Shown: positions 8,873-19,036, numbered from the stretch's first letter. The stretch is 64,000 nucleotides of DNA from Roseomonas sp. CECT 9278 (GCF_918698155.1 NZ_CAKKLX010000009.1:62001-126000), one strand, 5' to 3'. A program made the numbers and translations. The notes: generated by a model from the sequence alone, not told the origin.

Positions 8873-11800
8873 CTATTCGGCCGGCTGCGCGCGCGGCGCG
8901 GTGCGGCGCGTGGCCCAAGCGCGCAAATCCTCCATCGCCAGGTAGATCACAGGCGTGGTGTAGAGCGTGATCACCTGGCTCAGCAGCAGTCCGCCGATGA
9001 CCGAGATGCCGAGCGGCAGGCGCAGCTCGCTGCCCGCGCCATGGCCCAGGACCAGCGGCACCGCGCCCAGGATGGCGGCCAGCGTCGTCATCATGATGGG
9101 GCGGAAGCGCAGGATCGCGGCCTCGGTGATCGCCTCGCGCGGGGTCATGCCGTGGTCGCGCTGCGCCTCGATCGCGAAGTCGATCATCATGATCGCGTTC
9201 TTCTTCACGATGCCCATCAGCAGCACGATGCCGATCAGCCCCACCACGTTCAGGTCGAGCCCGAAGATCCACAGCGCCACCAGCGCGCCGATGCCGGCGG
9301 AGGGCAAGGTCGAGAGGATCGTGATGGGGTGGATCACGCTCTCGTACAGCACGCCGAGCACGATGTAGATGACCACGATGGCGGCGAGGATCAGCCAGCC
9401 CTGGCCGGCCAGCGAGCGCTGGAATTCCGCGGCGTCGCCGCCGTAGCTGCCGACCATGGAATCCGGCATGCCGAGCGCGCTTTCGGCCCGCGCGATGGCC
9501 TGTACCGCATCGCCCAGGGCGACGCCGGGCGCCAGGTTGAAGGACAGCGTCACCGCCGGGAACTGGTCCTGCCGCGTGACGGTGAGCGGCCCGGGCACGC
9601 GGCTGATGCTGGCCAGTTCCGCCAGCGGAACCTGCGCGGTGGTGGTGGTGCCGTTGACCGTGGCGCTGCCCGGCACGCGGAGCTGGCCGATGATGGCGGG
9701 GTCGCCGGCCAGCGCCGGGTCCACTTCCAGCACCACGCGGTACTGGTTGGCCTGGCCGTAGATGGTGCTGATCTGGCGTTGGCCGAAGGCGCTGTAGAGC
9801 GCATCGTCGATCGCCTGCATCGTGACGCCCAGGCGCGCCGCGCGGGTGCGGTCGACATCGAGCGCCAGGCGCAGCCCGTCCTCGCGCTGGTCGGTGGCGA
9901 CGTCGCGCAGCTCCGGCAGGGCGCGCAGCGCGTCCAGCAGCCGTGGCGCCCAGGTGGCGAGCTCCGCCTGCGAGGCGTTCATCACGCTGTACTGGTACTG
10001 CGTGCTGGAGGCCCGCGTGCCGATCTGGATGTCCTGCACCATCTGCGGATAGGCGACGATGCCCGGCAGCGCGGCGAGGCGCGGCGCGAGGCGGTCGATC
10101 ACCGCCTGGGTAGTCGCGCTGCGGTCGGCGCGCGGGCGCAGCACCACGGTCAGCCGGCCGGTGTTCTGCGCCGCATTGATGGTGCCCGCGCCCGCGACCG
10201 AGGCGACCGAGACCACGTCCGGGTCCTGCGCCACGATGTCGGCCACCTGGCGCTGCAGCGCGGACATGCGGCGGAAGGAGACGTCCTGCGGCGCCTCGGT
10301 GGTGATAGCGATGATCCCGGTGTCCTGCAACGGCAGGAACCCCTTGGGCATGGCGACGTACAGCCCGACCGTGCCGCCGAGTGTCAGCAGCGCCAGCAGC
10401 AGCATCGCACCTTCGCGGCGCAGCGCCCAGGCGAGGGTCGTGGCATAGCCGCGCCGCAGCCGTTCGAAGCCGGCCTCGAAGGTGCGGTTGACGATGCCGG
10501 GCCGCTCCTCCTCGGCGGGGCGCAGGAGGTAGGCGCACATCATCGGCGTCAGCGTCAGCGACACCGCCATCGACACCAGCACCGAGACGGACATGACGAT
10601 GGCGAATTCGCGGAACAGGCGCCCGACCACGCCTTCCATGAACAGCAGCGGGATGAACACCGCGATCAGCGAGAGCGTCAGCGAGACGATCGTGAAGCCG
10701 ATCTGCCGCGCCCCTTCATAGGCCGCCTGGAGCGGCGGCATGCCTTTCTCGACGAAGCGCACGACGTTCTCGATCATCACGATGGCGTCGTCGACGATGA
10801 AGCCGGTGGCGATGACCAGCGCCATCAGCGACAGGTTGTCGATGGTGAAGCCGGCCAGCGCCATGACGCCGAAGGTGCCCACGATCGACAGCGGCAGCGC
10901 CACGCCCGGCACGATGGTTGCGCGCCAGGTGCGCAGGAACAGGAAGATCACCAGCACCACCAGCACGATCGCAAGGACCAGGGTGAGCTGCACCTCGGCG
11001 ACCGAGGCGCGGATCATCTCGGTGCGGTCCGCCACGATGGAGAGTTGCGTGCCAGCGGGCAGCGCGCGTTCCAGGGATACCAGCTGCGCGCGCAATGCGC
11101 CCACCGTCGCGACGATGTTGGCACCCGGCTGGCGCTGCACGTCCAGCAGGATGGCCGGGCGGCCATTGTACCAGGCGGCGGTCAGCGTGTTCTCGAGGTC
11201 CTCGACCGCCGCGCCGACATCGCGCAGGCGCACCGGTGCGTCGCCGCGCCATGCGATGACAAGGTCCTCGAACCCCTGCGCCGTGGTCACCTGGTCGTTG
11301 GCCATGACCGCGGAGGCCTGTTGCGGCCCGTCCACCGATCCCTTCGGACCCGCGACATTGGCTGCGGCGATGGCGCTGCGCACATCCTCCAGGCCCAGGT
11401 TGTAGGCCGCCAGCCGGCGCGGATCGACCTGGAGGCGCACCGCCGGGCGCATGTTGCCCTGCACCGCCACGCGCCCGACGCCACCCACCTGCGCGAGGCG
11501 CTGCGCCAGCAGCGTGTCCACGACATCCGACAGCCGCGCGACCGGCAGCGTGTCCGATGTCAGCGCCAGCGTCAGGATCGGCGGATCGGCCGGGTTCACC
11601 TTGGCGTAGGTCGGCGGGTAGGGCAGCGTCGATGGCAGCGTGCCGCGCGCCGCGTTGATCGCGGCCTGCACGTCCTGCGCGGCATCGTCGATGTCGCGCC
11701 CCAGGTTGAACTGCAGCGTGATGCGGCTGACGCCGGGCCCGCTGACCGAGACGATCTCCGTCAGCCCCGCGATCTGCGCGAGCTGGCGTTCGAGCGACGC

Positions 11801-11992
11801 GGTGACCAGCACCGCCACCGTGTCGGGCGATGCGCCGGGCAACTGCGTCGTGACCTGGATGGTGGGGAAATCCACCTCCGGCAGCGACGACACCGGCAGG
11901 CGCATGTAGCCGTAGATCCCGGCGATCAGCACCGCGATCGCCAGCAGCGATGTCGCGATCGGCCGCGCGATGAAGGGGGCGGAGATGTTCAT
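8873..11992 (-). CDS. mdtB: RND multidrug efflux pump, MdtB-like subunit
   Basis: A 1039-residue RND transporter paralogous to the downstream pump. The N-terminal helix MNISAPFIARPIATSLL, the TM4 pair Asp401-Asp402 in GFIVDDAIVMIEN and the GIVKKNAIMMIDFAIE segment are intact. The two pumps share these landmarks at the same residue numbers but differ through the periplasmic porter domains, as expected for B and C subunits. The start lies 6 bases after the adaptor stop and the stop 4 bases before the next pump. The gene order channel, adaptor, B, C corresponds to an MdtABC set with its own outer-membrane factor. Confidence 0.93.
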   Translation of the reverse strand: MNISAPFIARPIATSLLAIAVLIAGIYGYMRLPVSSLPEVDFPTIQVTTQLPGASPDTVAVLVTASLERQLAQIAGLTEIVSVSGPGVSRITLQFNLGRDIDDAAQDVQAAINAARGTLPSTLPYPPTYAKVNPADPPILTLALTSDTLPVARLSDVVDTLLAQRLAQVGGVGRVAVQGNMRPAVRLQVDPRRLAAYNLGLEDVRSAIAAANVAGPKGSVDGPQQASAVMANDQVTTAQGFEDLVIAWRGDAPVRLRDVGAAVEDLENTLTAAWYNGRPAILLDVQRQPGANIVATVGALRAQLVSLERALPAGTQLSIVADRTEMIRASVAEVQLTLVLAIVLVVLVIFLFLRTWRATIVPGVALPLSIVGTFGVMALAGFTIDNLSLMALVIATGFIVDDAIVMIENVVRFVEKGMPPLQAAYEGARQIGFTIVSLTLSLIAVFIPLLFMEGVVGRLFREFAIVMSVSVLVSMAVSLTLTPMMCAYLLRPAEEERPGIVNRTFEAGFERLRRGYATTLAWALRREGAMLLLALLTLGGTVGLYVAMPKGFLPLQDTGIIAITTEAPQDVSFRRMSALQRQVADIVAQDPDVVSVASVAGAGTINAAQNTGRLTVVLRPRADRSATTQAVIDRLAPRLAALPGIVAYPQMVQDIQIGTRASSTQYQYSVMNASQAELATWAPRLLDALRALPELRDVATDQREDGLRLALDVDRTRAARLGVTMQAIDDALYSAFGQRQISTIYGQANQYRVVLEVDPALAGDPAIIGQLRVPGSATVNGTTTTAQVPLAELASISRVPGPLTVTRQDQFPAVTLSFNLAPGVALGDAVQAIARAESALGMPDSMVGSYGGDAAEFQRSLAGQGWLILAAIVVIYIVLGVLYESVIHPITILSTLPSAGIGALVALWIFGLDLNVVGLIGIVLLMGIVKKNAIMMIDFAIEAQRDHGMTPREAITEAAILRFRPIMMTTLAAILGAVPLVLGHGAGSELRLPLGISVIGGLLLSQVITLYTTPVIYLAMEDLRAWATRRTAPRAQPAE

Positions 11993-11998
11993 CGCGCG

Positions 11999-13465
11999 TC
12001 AGCGCGGCGACGCGGCGCCGGGGGGTGCTTCGGCCGGCGGGGCAGCAGCAGCGGGGCGAGCACCCTCGCGCCGCGCGCCGTCCGGACGCGAACCGGCAGG
12101 CGGCGCGCCTTCGGGGCGGGCCTCACCGGTGCCGGGGCGTTGTCCCTGGCCGGCCCCTTGCCCCGGCGGGCGGCGGCGCTGCGGCTGCGATGCGGGCGGC
12201 ACCACCGGGGCCGCGACCTGCACCGGCACGCCATCGGTCAGCCGCAGCGCGCCCGAGGTCACGACCTGTTCGCCCGGCCGCAACCCTGACCGCACCATCG
12301 CCTGCGTGCCGGAGACGACGCCGAGCGTGAGCGGCCGCTGCCGCACCGTGTTGTCGGGCTGCACCACGAAGGCGAAGGCGCCATCCGGCCCGCGCTGCAC
12401 CGCGACCAGCGGAATGGTCGTCACGCCGCGCAGCAGCGCGACCTGCAGCCTGACATTCACGAAGGCGCCGGGCCACAGCCGCTGGTCGTCGTTCGGGAAG
12501 GTCGCCTTCAGCCGCAGCGTGCCGGTCGCCGCATCCACCTGGTTGTCGATGGTGACCAGCATGCCGATCGGATTGGGGGCCGGCGGGGTGGCATCGACGC
12601 GCGGGATGCCGGGGTCGGGCAGCCGCGCCTCGACCTGCACGGGACCGGCGGCGATCGCCTGCATCACCTGGGGCAGCGCCTGCTGCGGCAGGGTGAAGGT
12701 GACGCTGATGGGGCGGATCTGGGTGACCGTGACGATGCCGCTGGAACTGGACTGCACCAGGTTGCCGACATCGACCTGGCGCAACCCGACGCGGCCGTCG
12801 AAGGGCGCGCGGATGGTGGTGTGCTCCAGCTGCACCTGCGCGTTGTCGATCGTCGCCTGGTCGAACTGCACCTGCGCTTCCAGCTGCGCCACCGCGGCGC
12901 GCTGGGTGTCGAGCTGCTGCTGCGACGCGCCATTGGCGCGCACCAGCTGCGTGTAGCGCTGCAGGTCGAGCCGCGCATTGGCCAGCTGCGCCTCGCGCTG
13001 CGCCTTGGTGGCGACCGCCTGGTCGAGCGCCGCCTGGTAGCTGCGTGGGTCGATGCGCACCAGCACCTCGCCGGCGCGGATCTCCTGGCCCTCGGTGAAG
13101 GCGATCTCGGTGATGCGGCCGGCGACCTGCGGCACGACGGTGATGGTGTTGGACGCCTGCACGGTGCCCAGCGCATCGAGCAGGATGGGCAGGTCGTCGA
13201 CCGCCGCGGCCGCGGCGGTGACCGGCACCGCGATGCCCCCGCGCCCGCGCGCCCCGCCCGACGGGCCGAAGCCGGCCGGCGGCGCGGTGGCGGCGGGCGT
13301 CGGCTGCCCGACCCAGGGCAGCCAGCCGCGCTGCCAGGCATACCAGCCGCCGCCGCCCAGCAGCGCCAACAGCAGCAGCCAGGGCCAGGCGCGACGCCGG
13401 CGTGCCGGGGCCTCGGTCTGGGTCGCCGGCGTGGTGGGCACCGGCGGGCGGGGCAGTTCGTTCAT
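11999..13465 (-). CDS. mdtA: RND efflux periplasmic adaptor (membrane fusion protein, MdtA-like)
   Basis: A 488-residue adaptor linking the RND pumps to the outer-membrane channel. It has a basic cytoplasmic N-terminus, one membrane anchor (WPWLLLLALLGGGGWYAW, about residues 28-45), a lipoyl/hairpin segment (GRITEIAFTEGQEIRAGEVL to EHTTIRAPFDGRVGL) and beta-barrel domains ending around residue 410. An unusual feature is a C-terminal tail of about 70 residues made almost wholly of Pro, Ala, Gly, Arg and Gln, longer than family members normally carry and probably disordered. The start overlaps the stop of the outer-membrane lipoprotein gene by 4 bases (ATGA), showing one transcription unit. Confidence 0.93.
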   Translation of the reverse strand: MNELPRPPVPTTPATQTEAPARRRRAWPWLLLLALLGGGGWYAWQRGWLPWVGQPTPAATAPPAGFGPSGGARGRGGIAVPVTAAAAAVDDLPILLDALGTVQASNTITVVPQVAGRITEIAFTEGQEIRAGEVLVRIDPRSYQAALDQAVATKAQREAQLANARLDLQRYTQLVRANGASQQQLDTQRAAVAQLEAQVQFDQATIDNAQVQLEHTTIRAPFDGRVGLRQVDVGNLVQSSSSGIVTVTQIRPISVTFTLPQQALPQVMQAIAAGPVQVEARLPDPGIPRVDATPPAPNPIGMLVTIDNQVDAATGTLRLKATFPNDDQRLWPGAFVNVRLQVALLRGVTTIPLVAVQRGPDGAFAFVVQPDNTVRQRPLTLGVVSGTQAMVRSGLRPGEQVVTSGALRLTDGVPVQVAAPVVPPASQPQRRRPPGQGAGQGQRPGTGEARPEGAPPAGSRPDGARREGARPAAAAPPAEAPPGAASPR

Positions 13466-14913
13466 CGGGTCGGGCTCCCGGCACGCGCGGCGTCCACGCT
13501 CCAGCCGCCGCCCAGCGCGGTGAACAGCGCGGCCGCGGCCTGGAGCCGCGTGGCCTGCGCCTGCGCCAGCGCCAGCCGCGCGCTGAACAGGCTGGCCTGG
13601 GTGTTGAGCACGGTCAGCAGGTCGATCGTTCCCACACGGAACTGCGTCTCGGCGATAGCATAGGCGCGTTCGGCCGCCGCTGCCCGTGCCGCTTGCAGCC
13701 GCGCCGATTCCTGCGCGCTGGCCAGCGCCGAGAGGCTGGTCTCGGCATCCTGCAACGCCACCAGGATGGCGCGTCGGTAATTCGCCAGCAGCTCCTCCCG
13801 CCGTGCGCGGGTCAGCGCCAGCTGCGCGCGCAAGGCGCCGCCATCGAACAGCGTCTGGGTCAGGCTGGCGGCGATGCTGTAGACGGTCGCACCCGGGCGC
13901 AGGAAGGTCTGCAGGGCGATGCTTTGCAGGCCGCCCTCGGCGGTCAGGGTGATGTTCGGGAACAGCGCGGCGCGCGCCGCCGTGACATCGGCGCTGGCGG
14001 CGGCGAGGTTGGCCTCGGCCTGGCGCACATCGGGGCGGCGCTGGAGCAGGTCGGCAGGCAGGCCGGGCGAGACCACCGGCACGCGGATGCGCGCGAGGCG
14101 TTCCGTGGCGACGCTTACCTGGTCCGGCGTCACGCCGGCGAGGGTGGCGAGGGCGAAGGTATTCGCCTCGACCGTCTGCTGCACCGGCGGGATCTGCGCG
14201 CGCTGCTGCGCCACCACGTTCTCCTGCTGCGCCACATCAAGGCCGGTGGCGGTGCCCGCCGCCAGGCGTTGGCGCAGGATGGCCAGCGTGCGTTCCGCCA
14301 GGCGCAGGTTGTCGTTCTGGATCGCGAGCAGTTCCTGCGCGCCGTACAGGTCGAACAGGGTGCCGGCGACCGCGGCCTGGGTGGTCAGCGTGACCGTGCC
14401 CATGGCGAATTCCGCGGCGCGGACATCGTCGCGCGCGGCCTGGGTCTGGGCGCGCAGGCCGCCCCAGAAATCGATCTGGTAGCTGGCGGCGATGGTGCCG
14501 CCATAGCGCCGCCCGGCATTGGCCGGCGTGCCGGGCGTGGCCGAGGTGCCGCGGCTGCGCGCGACCGACCCGCTGGCGCCGACGAAGGGCAGCAGCTCGG
14601 CGCCGGTGATGCGCAGGGCCTCGTCGGCCTGGCGGATGCGCGCCACGGCGACGGCCAGGTCGAAATTCCCCGCCATCGAGGCCGCCATCAGGCGGTCGAG
14701 CTCGGGCGCCTGGAACGCCCGCCACCATGTCGCGTCGGGTGCTGGCGCAGCAGCCGGCATGGCGGCGGAGACGAAGCGCGCCGGCACGACCATGCCGGAA
14801 TCCGCAGGCTCGATCGGCAGGGCGCAGGCGCCCAGCGGCAGCGCCACGGCCGCCAGCAGACGCGCTGCGCCGATGCGGCGCGGGGTTGGGTGGGATGGCA
14901 CGGAAACGGGCAT
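13462..14913 (-). CDS. RND efflux outer-membrane lipoprotein, NodT/OprM family
   Basis: A 483-residue TolC-like channel lipoprotein, first gene of the efflux operon. The chosen ATG gives a basic N-terminus, a hydrophobic stretch and a lipobox LGAC with Cys30 as the lipidated residue; an upstream frame extension of 45 codons lacks a signal sequence and is rejected. The two OEP repeats are visible: ARIRQADEALRITGAELLPFVGASGSV-type helices in the first half and LLQRRPDVRQAEANLAAAS followed by LFPNITLTAEGGL in the second. It couples to the adaptor by a 4-base overlap. About 170 bases separate it from nhaA upstream; no regulator gene adjoins the operon. Confidence 0.93.
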   Translation of the reverse strand: MPVSVPSHPTPRRIGAARLLAAVALPLGACALPIEPADSGMVVPARFVSAAMPAAAPAPDATWWRAFQAPELDRLMAASMAGNFDLAVAVARIRQADEALRITGAELLPFVGASGSVARSRGTSATPGTPANAGRRYGGTIAASYQIDFWGGLRAQTQAARDDVRAAEFAMGTVTLTTQAAVAGTLFDLYGAQELLAIQNDNLRLAERTLAILRQRLAAGTATGLDVAQQENVVAQQRAQIPPVQQTVEANTFALATLAGVTPDQVSVATERLARIRVPVVSPGLPADLLQRRPDVRQAEANLAAASADVTAARAALFPNITLTAEGGLQSIALQTFLRPGATVYSIAASLTQTLFDGGALRAQLALTRARREELLANYRRAILVALQDAETSLSALASAQESARLQAARAAAAERAYAIAETQFRVGTIDLLTVLNTQASLFSARLALAQAQATRLQAAAALFTALGGGWSVDAARAGSPTR

Positions 14914-15082
14914 CGGGGGGTGGGTGGACCTCGGGTCATCCCTGGTCCCCCTATGTGGCCCGTCGGGGCACGGCCGGCCAGTATCGAATGGCAACGGCAC
15001 GTGGCGTTGTGGTTCAGCCGTGGCCCCGGCGGGCTGCGGGACCGACACGCCGGCGCGTGGGCGCCGGGGCGCGGTCTCGCGG

Positions 15083-16309
15083 TCACCCCGGCCGGACCTC
15101 CCGCGGGGTGGGCGCCAGGCGCAGCACCAGCCAGCCCAGGACGCCGGCGACCAGCGACCCGGCCAGGATGCCGATCTTCGCCTGCGCCTGTTGCTGTGGG
15201 TAGTCGGCGAAGGCCAGCAGCCCGATGAACAGGCTCATGGTGAAGCCGATGCCGCAGAGCAGCGCGACGCCGACCATGTGCATCCAGGATGCGCGGAACG
15301 GCAGGGAGGCGACGCCGAGCAGGATCGCCAACGCCGAGGCGCCGAACACGCCGACCAGCTTGCCCAGGAACAGCCCGAGCGCGATGCCGAGCGTCAGCGG
15401 CTGCAGCGCGGTCTCCAGCGTGAGCCCGGCGAAGGAGACGCCGGCATTGGCGAAGCCGAAGACCGGCACGACCAGGAAGGCGACCGGCTTGTGCAGCGCA
15501 TGTTCAAGCCGGTGCAGCAGGGAGCTCGCCATGTCGTCCGGCCGCGCCGGCGCCGGGCGCAGTGGAATGGCCAGCGCCAGCAGCACGCCGGCGATGGTGG
15601 CATGCACGCCCGACCGCAGCACGAAGAACCACAGCACCAGCCCGACCAGCAGGAAGGGCCAGAGCCGCGCGACACCGGCGCGGTTCATGCCGAACAGCAC
15701 CGCCAGGGCGGCGGCGGCCAGCGCCAGGTCCAGCGTCGACAACTGGCCCGAATAGAACAGCGCGATGATGATGACGGCGCCGAGGTCGTCGAGGATCGCG
15801 AGCGCCGCGAGGAACACCTTCAGCGCCGCCGGCACGCGCGGCCCCAGCAGCGACATGACGCCGAGCGCGAAGGCGATGTCGGTCGCCGTCGGGATCGCCC
15901 AGCCGCGCGCCGTCTCCGGCGACCCGGCATTGAAGGCGAGGAAGACCAGCGCCGGCACCACCATCCCGCCCGCCGCCGCGATCCCCGGCAGGGCGCGGTT
16001 CGACCAGGAGGCGAGCTGCCCGTCGAGCATCTCGCGCTTGATCTCGAGGCCGACGAGCAGGAAGAACACCGCCATCAGCCCGTCATTGACCCAATGGCCG
16101 ATGTTCATCGGGCCGACATAGACGCCGAGCGCGGCGAAATAGGCGGGGGCGAGCGGTGAATTGGCGATGAACAGCGCGCAGGCCGCCGTTGCCATCAGGA
16201 TCAGCCCGCCCGCCGCCTCGCTGTCGAGGAAGCTGCGCAGGACCGAGACGGGCCGCCGGGCGGTGCCGCGCGGCGCCTCAACCACGACGGGTCTCCGCGA
16301 CGCGAACAT
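15083..16309 (-). CDS. nhaA: Na+/H+ antiporter NhaA
   Basis: A 408-residue inner-membrane antiporter exporting Na+ in exchange for H+. The essential ion-binding pair is Asp174-Asp175 in [14 protein letters not shown], matching Asp163-164 of the E. coli protein. Other family segments are [37 protein letters not shown] and [11 protein letters not shown]. Twelve hydrophobic segments are evident. The frame is open far upstream through coaBC and dut territory; the start [15 protein letters not shown] fits family length although no strong ribosome site precedes it. It stands alone between the efflux operon and dut. Confidence 0.94.
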   Translation of the reverse strand: MFASRRPVVVEAPRGTARRPVSVLRSFLDSEAAGGLILMATAACALFIANSPLAPAYFAALGVYVGPMNIGHWVNDGLMAVFFLLVGLEIKREMLDGQLASWSNRALPGIAAAGGMVVPALVFLAFNAGSPETARGWAIPTATDIAFALGVMSLLGPRVPAALKVFLAALAILDDLGAVIIIALFYSGQLSTLDLALAAAALAVLFGMNRAGVARLWPFLLVGLVLWFFVLRSGVHATIAGVLLALAIPLRPAPARPDDMASSLLHRLEHALHKPVAFLVVPVFGFANAGVSFAGLTLETALQPLTLGIALGLFLGKLVGVFGASALAILLGVASLPFRASWMHMVGVALLCGIGFTMSLFIGLLAFADYPQQQAQAKIGILAGSLVAGVLGWLVLRLAPTPREVRPG

Positions 16310-16617
16310 ACGGGGGAGCGATGAGGCAGGGCATGGGCACGGATCTCCGGTGCCGGCGGCCCGACCGGCACGATGACCCTGCCCGACTGCATGGCGCAGC
16401 CTGACACCCACCGACGGTCTCGCATCCCGCGCCGGTCTTCGCAACCCCGCGGCGCCGCGGCGGGATGCCGGGGCCGCCTGCGGCATGGCGGGTCCGGCCG
16501 CGCCCTGCCGCGCTGCGCGGCCGCCAGAGCAGATCGCGTTCAGTCTGAACGCGTGAAGATGCCCTGAAAACAACAGGCTGGAGCTTGCGAAGTGAGCGCG
16601 AGCGAACGCAGCATGCC
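16310..16617. other. Intergenic stretch between nhaA and dut
   Basis: About 308 bases between the nhaA start and the dut stop. It would carry the nhaA promoter and the 3' trailer of the ubiE-coaBC-dut unit. Short open frames across it lack ribosome sites and recognisable composition. The one clear structure is a 19-bp palindrome at 16535-16553, listed separately. The sequence just after the dut stop (16590-16617) contains GTGAGCGCGAGCGAACGC but no T-run. Confidence 0.6.
16535..16553. repeat. Perfect 19-bp palindrome with a one-base centre
   Basis: The sequence CGCGTTCAGTCTGAACGCG has two perfect 9-base arms around a single T. It lies 65 bases beyond the dut stop and some 225 bases upstream of nhaA. 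It could be a protein-binding operator, a small stem in RNA, or a remnant of a dispersed palindromic repeat. Only one copy is seen in the window, so no family can be shown here. Confidence 0.7.
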
Positions 16618-17073
16618 CTAGGTGGTCCCGGTCGATCCGAAGCCGCCGGCGCCGCGCGCGGTGGCGGGCAGCGTGGCGACCTCCCGCCAGGCGGCGCGCA
16701 CCACGGGCGCGATCACCGCCTGCGCGATGCGCATGCCGCGCTCCACCGTGAAGGGCTCGGCGCCGGTGTTCAGCACGATGACGCCGAGCTCGCCGCGGTA
16801 GTCCTCGTCGATCGTGCCGGGGCTGTTGGGCAGGGTGATGCCGTGTTTCAGCGCCAGGCCGGAGCGCGGGCGCACCTGCAGTTCGTAGCCGTGCGGCAGC
16901 GCGATGGTCAGCCCCGTGGGCACCAGCGCGCGGCCGCCCGGCGGGATCACCAGCGGCGCCGCGACGGCCGCCAGCAGGTCCATCCCGGCCGCGCCATCGG
17001 TGGCATAGGCGGGCAGCGGCAGGCCCTCGGCATGGGGCAGGCGCACCACGTCGATGACGGGCGTGGCGGTCAT
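16618..17073 (-). CDS. dut: Deoxyuridine 5'-triphosphate nucleotidohydrolase
   Basis: A 151-residue trimeric dUTPase hydrolysing dUTP to dUMP and pyrophosphate, keeping uracil out of DNA and feeding dTMP synthesis. All five family motifs are present in order: [17 protein letters not shown], the catalytic-Asp segment [20 protein letters not shown] and the C-terminal GAGGFGSTG. The start codon overlaps the coaBC stop by 4 bases (ATGA), so the conserved coaBC-dut pair is translationally coupled. The upstream open frame is rejected because it lies inside coaBC. Confidence 0.97.
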   Translation of the reverse strand: MTATPVIDVVRLPHAEGLPLPAYATDGAAGMDLLAAVAAPLVIPPGGRALVPTGLTIALPHGYELQVRPRSGLALKHGITLPNSPGTIDEDYRGELGVIVLNTGAEPFTVERGMRIAQAVIAPVVRAAWREVATLPATARGAGGFGSTGTT

Positions 17074-18242
17074 GCCAGGGCCTTTGCAATGCGCGCGGCG
17101 AGGCGGCGTGCGACCTCCGGCTTGGGCAGGCGCGGCCAGTCCTCGACGCCGGCCGGCGTGACCAGATGGACGGCGTTCTCGGCGCCGCCCATGACGTCGC
17201 CCGAGACGTCGTTGGCCACGATCCAGTCGCAGCCCTTGCGCGCGCGCTTGGCGATCGCGTTGTCCACCAGCGCCTCGGTCTCGGCGGCGAAGCCGACCAC
17301 CAGGGCCGGGCGGCGCGGGCCGGGGGCTGCCAGCGTGGCAAGGATGTCGGGGTTCAGCGCGAGGTCGAGCGGCGGCGGCGCTTCGCCCGGCACCTTCTTC
17401 ATCTTCTGCGTGGCCTCGCGCGCGGTGCGCCAATCGGCCACGGCGGCGGCGCAGATGGCGGCATCGGCGGGCAGCGCAGCCTGCACGGCGGCCAGCATGT
17501 CGCGGGCGGATTCGACCCGCGCCACGGTGACGCCGGGCGGGTCGGGCTGGGACACGGGGCCGCTGACCAGCGTGACGCGCGCGCCCAGCGCAGCGAGCGC
17601 GGCGGCGATGGCGTGGCCCTGCTTGCCGGAGGAACGGTTGGCGATGTAGCGCACCGGGTCGATCGCCTCATGCGTCGGGCCGGAGGTGACGATGACGTGG
17701 CGCCCCTTCAGCGGCCCATCGGCCAGCGCGGCGGCGATGGCGTCGCGCAGCGCGGGCGGTTCCACCAGGCGGCCGGGGCCGGATTCCGGTTCGGCCATCG
17801 GCCCGTCATCGGGGCCTATGATCGCCACGCCACGCCCGCGCAGCGTCGCGACATTGGCCTGCGTCGCCGGGTGGCCCCACATGGCGGGGTTCATCGCGGG
17901 TGCCACCAGCACCCGCGCGCGCGTCGCCAGCAGCACGCAGGTCGCTAGGTCGTCGGTAATGCCATGCGCCATCTTCGCCAGCAGGTCGGCCGAGGCCGGC
18001 ACGACGGCGACCAAATCCGGCCAGCGCGCCAGGCGGATATGGCCGATCTCCGCCTCGGCGGCCCAGAGGTCGTCATGCACGCGTTCGCCGGTGATCGCGG
18101 CCAGGGCTTCCTTGGTGACGAAGCGCGCGCCGCCGGCGGTCAGCACCGCCATCACCTGCGCGCCGTCGCGCCGCAGCAGGCGCGTCAGCTCCAACGCCTT
18201 GTAGGCGGCGACCGATCCCGAGACGACCAGCAGGACCCGCAC
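17070..18242 (-). CDS. coaBC: Bifunctional phosphopantothenoylcysteine decarboxylase / phosphopantothenate-cysteine ligase
   Basis: A 390-residue flavoprotein performing two consecutive steps of coenzyme A synthesis. The CoaC part (about residues 1-180) has [13 protein letters not shown], the active-site histidine in [10 protein letters not shown] and the substrate-recognition segment [17 protein letters not shown]. The CoaB part begins near [20 protein letters not shown] and contains [12 protein letters not shown]. The likely start is GTG, one base after the ubiE stop. It sits in a ubiE-coaBC-dut unit with overlaps or near-overlaps at each junction. Confidence 0.96.
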   Translation of the reverse strand: MRVLLVVSGSVAAYKALELTRLLRRDGAQVMAVLTAGGARFVTKEALAAITGERVHDDLWAAEAEIGHIRLARWPDLVAVVPASADLLAKMAHGITDDLATCVLLATRARVLVAPAMNPAMWGHPATQANVATLRGRGVAIIGPDDGPMAEPESGPGRLVEPPALRDAIAAALADGPLKGRHVIVTSGPTHEAIDPVRYIANRSSGKQGHAIAAALAALGARVTLVSGPVSQPDPPGVTVARVESARDMLAAVQAALPADAAICAAAVADWRTAREATQKMKKVPGEAPPPLDLALNPDILATLAAPGPRRPALVVGFAAETEALVDNAIAKRARKGCDWIVANDVSGDVMGGAENAVHLVTPAGVEDWPRLPKPEVARRLAARIAKALA

Positions 18243-18243
18243 G

Positions 18244-18993
18244 CTACAGCCGCCACCCGGTATGGATCGCGACGATGCCGCCCGACAGGTTGCGCACCGC
18301 GACCTTCTCCAGCCCGGCCTTGCGCATCATGCCGGCCAGCGTCTCCTGGTCGGGGAACATGCGGATGCTTTCGGCCAGGTATTCGTAGCTGTCGCGGTCC
18401 TTGGCCACGCGCTCGCCGATCGCCGGCAGCGCCTTGAAGGACCAGGCGTCATACAGCGGCACCAGCGCCGAGACTTCCAGGCGCGAGAATTCCAGGCAAT
18501 GGAACCGCCCGCCCGGGCGCAGCACGCGCCGGGCCTCGCGCAGCACCGCGTCCTTGTCGGTGCAGTTGCGCAGGCCGAAGGCCATCGAGATCTTCTCGAC
18601 GCTGCGGTCGGGCAGCGGGATGCGTTCGGCATCCACCACCATGAAGGCGATGCCCTCGGCCAGGCCGCGGTCCAGGGCGCGGGTCTGCGCGACCTCCAGC
18701 ATGGCGGGGTTCACGTCGGTCAGGATGACGCGCCCGGCGCCGCGTTCCTTCGCCAGGAAGGCGATGTCCCCGGTGCCGCCGGCGAGGTCGAGCAGCGTCT
18801 CGCGCGGCGAACACGCGATGGCATTGACGAAGATGCGCTTCCACACCCGGTGGATGCCGAGCGACATCAGGTCGTTCATCACGTCGTAGCGCGGCGCCAC
18901 GCTTTCGAAGACATCGCGCACCATCGACGCCTTCTCGGCGCGGGGCACGGTGCGGAAGCCGAAATCGGCCTGGTCCTGGGGGCTGTCGCTCAT
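18244..18993 (-). CDS. ubiE: Ubiquinone/menaquinone biosynthesis C-methyltransferase
   Basis: A 249-residue SAM-dependent methyltransferase acting on the 2-methoxy-6-polyprenyl benzoquinol ring in ubiquinone synthesis. The SAM-binding motif LDLAGGTGDIAFLA is at about residues 66-79, followed by DAERIPLPDRS and the family signatures MAFGLRNCTDKD and RVLRPGGRFHCLEFS. The C-terminus ends GGIVAIHTGWRL, typical of UbiE. The start MSDSPQDQADFGFRTV agrees with family length. It is divergent from mutM with 43 bases between start codons, so the two share a promoter region. Confidence 0.96.
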   Translation of the reverse strand: MSDSPQDQADFGFRTVPRAEKASMVRDVFESVAPRYDVMNDLMSLGIHRVWKRIFVNAIACSPRETLLDLAGGTGDIAFLAKERGAGRVILTDVNPAMLEVAQTRALDRGLAEGIAFMVVDAERIPLPDRSVEKISMAFGLRNCTDKDAVLREARRVLRPGGRFHCLEFSRLEVSALVPLYDAWSFKALPAIGERVAKDRDSYEYLAESIRMFPDQETLAGMMRKAGLEKVAVRNLSGGIVAIHTGWRL

Positions 18994-19036
18994 GATGCCG
19001 GCAACATAGCGTGCCGGACGCGAAAGGGGAGGCACC

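Noticed and set aside
8426..12289. A plus-strand frame of nearly 1300 codons opposite the RND pumps
   Set aside because: Antisense shadow of the pump genes with histidine/arginine-rich low-complexity translation and no ribosome site.
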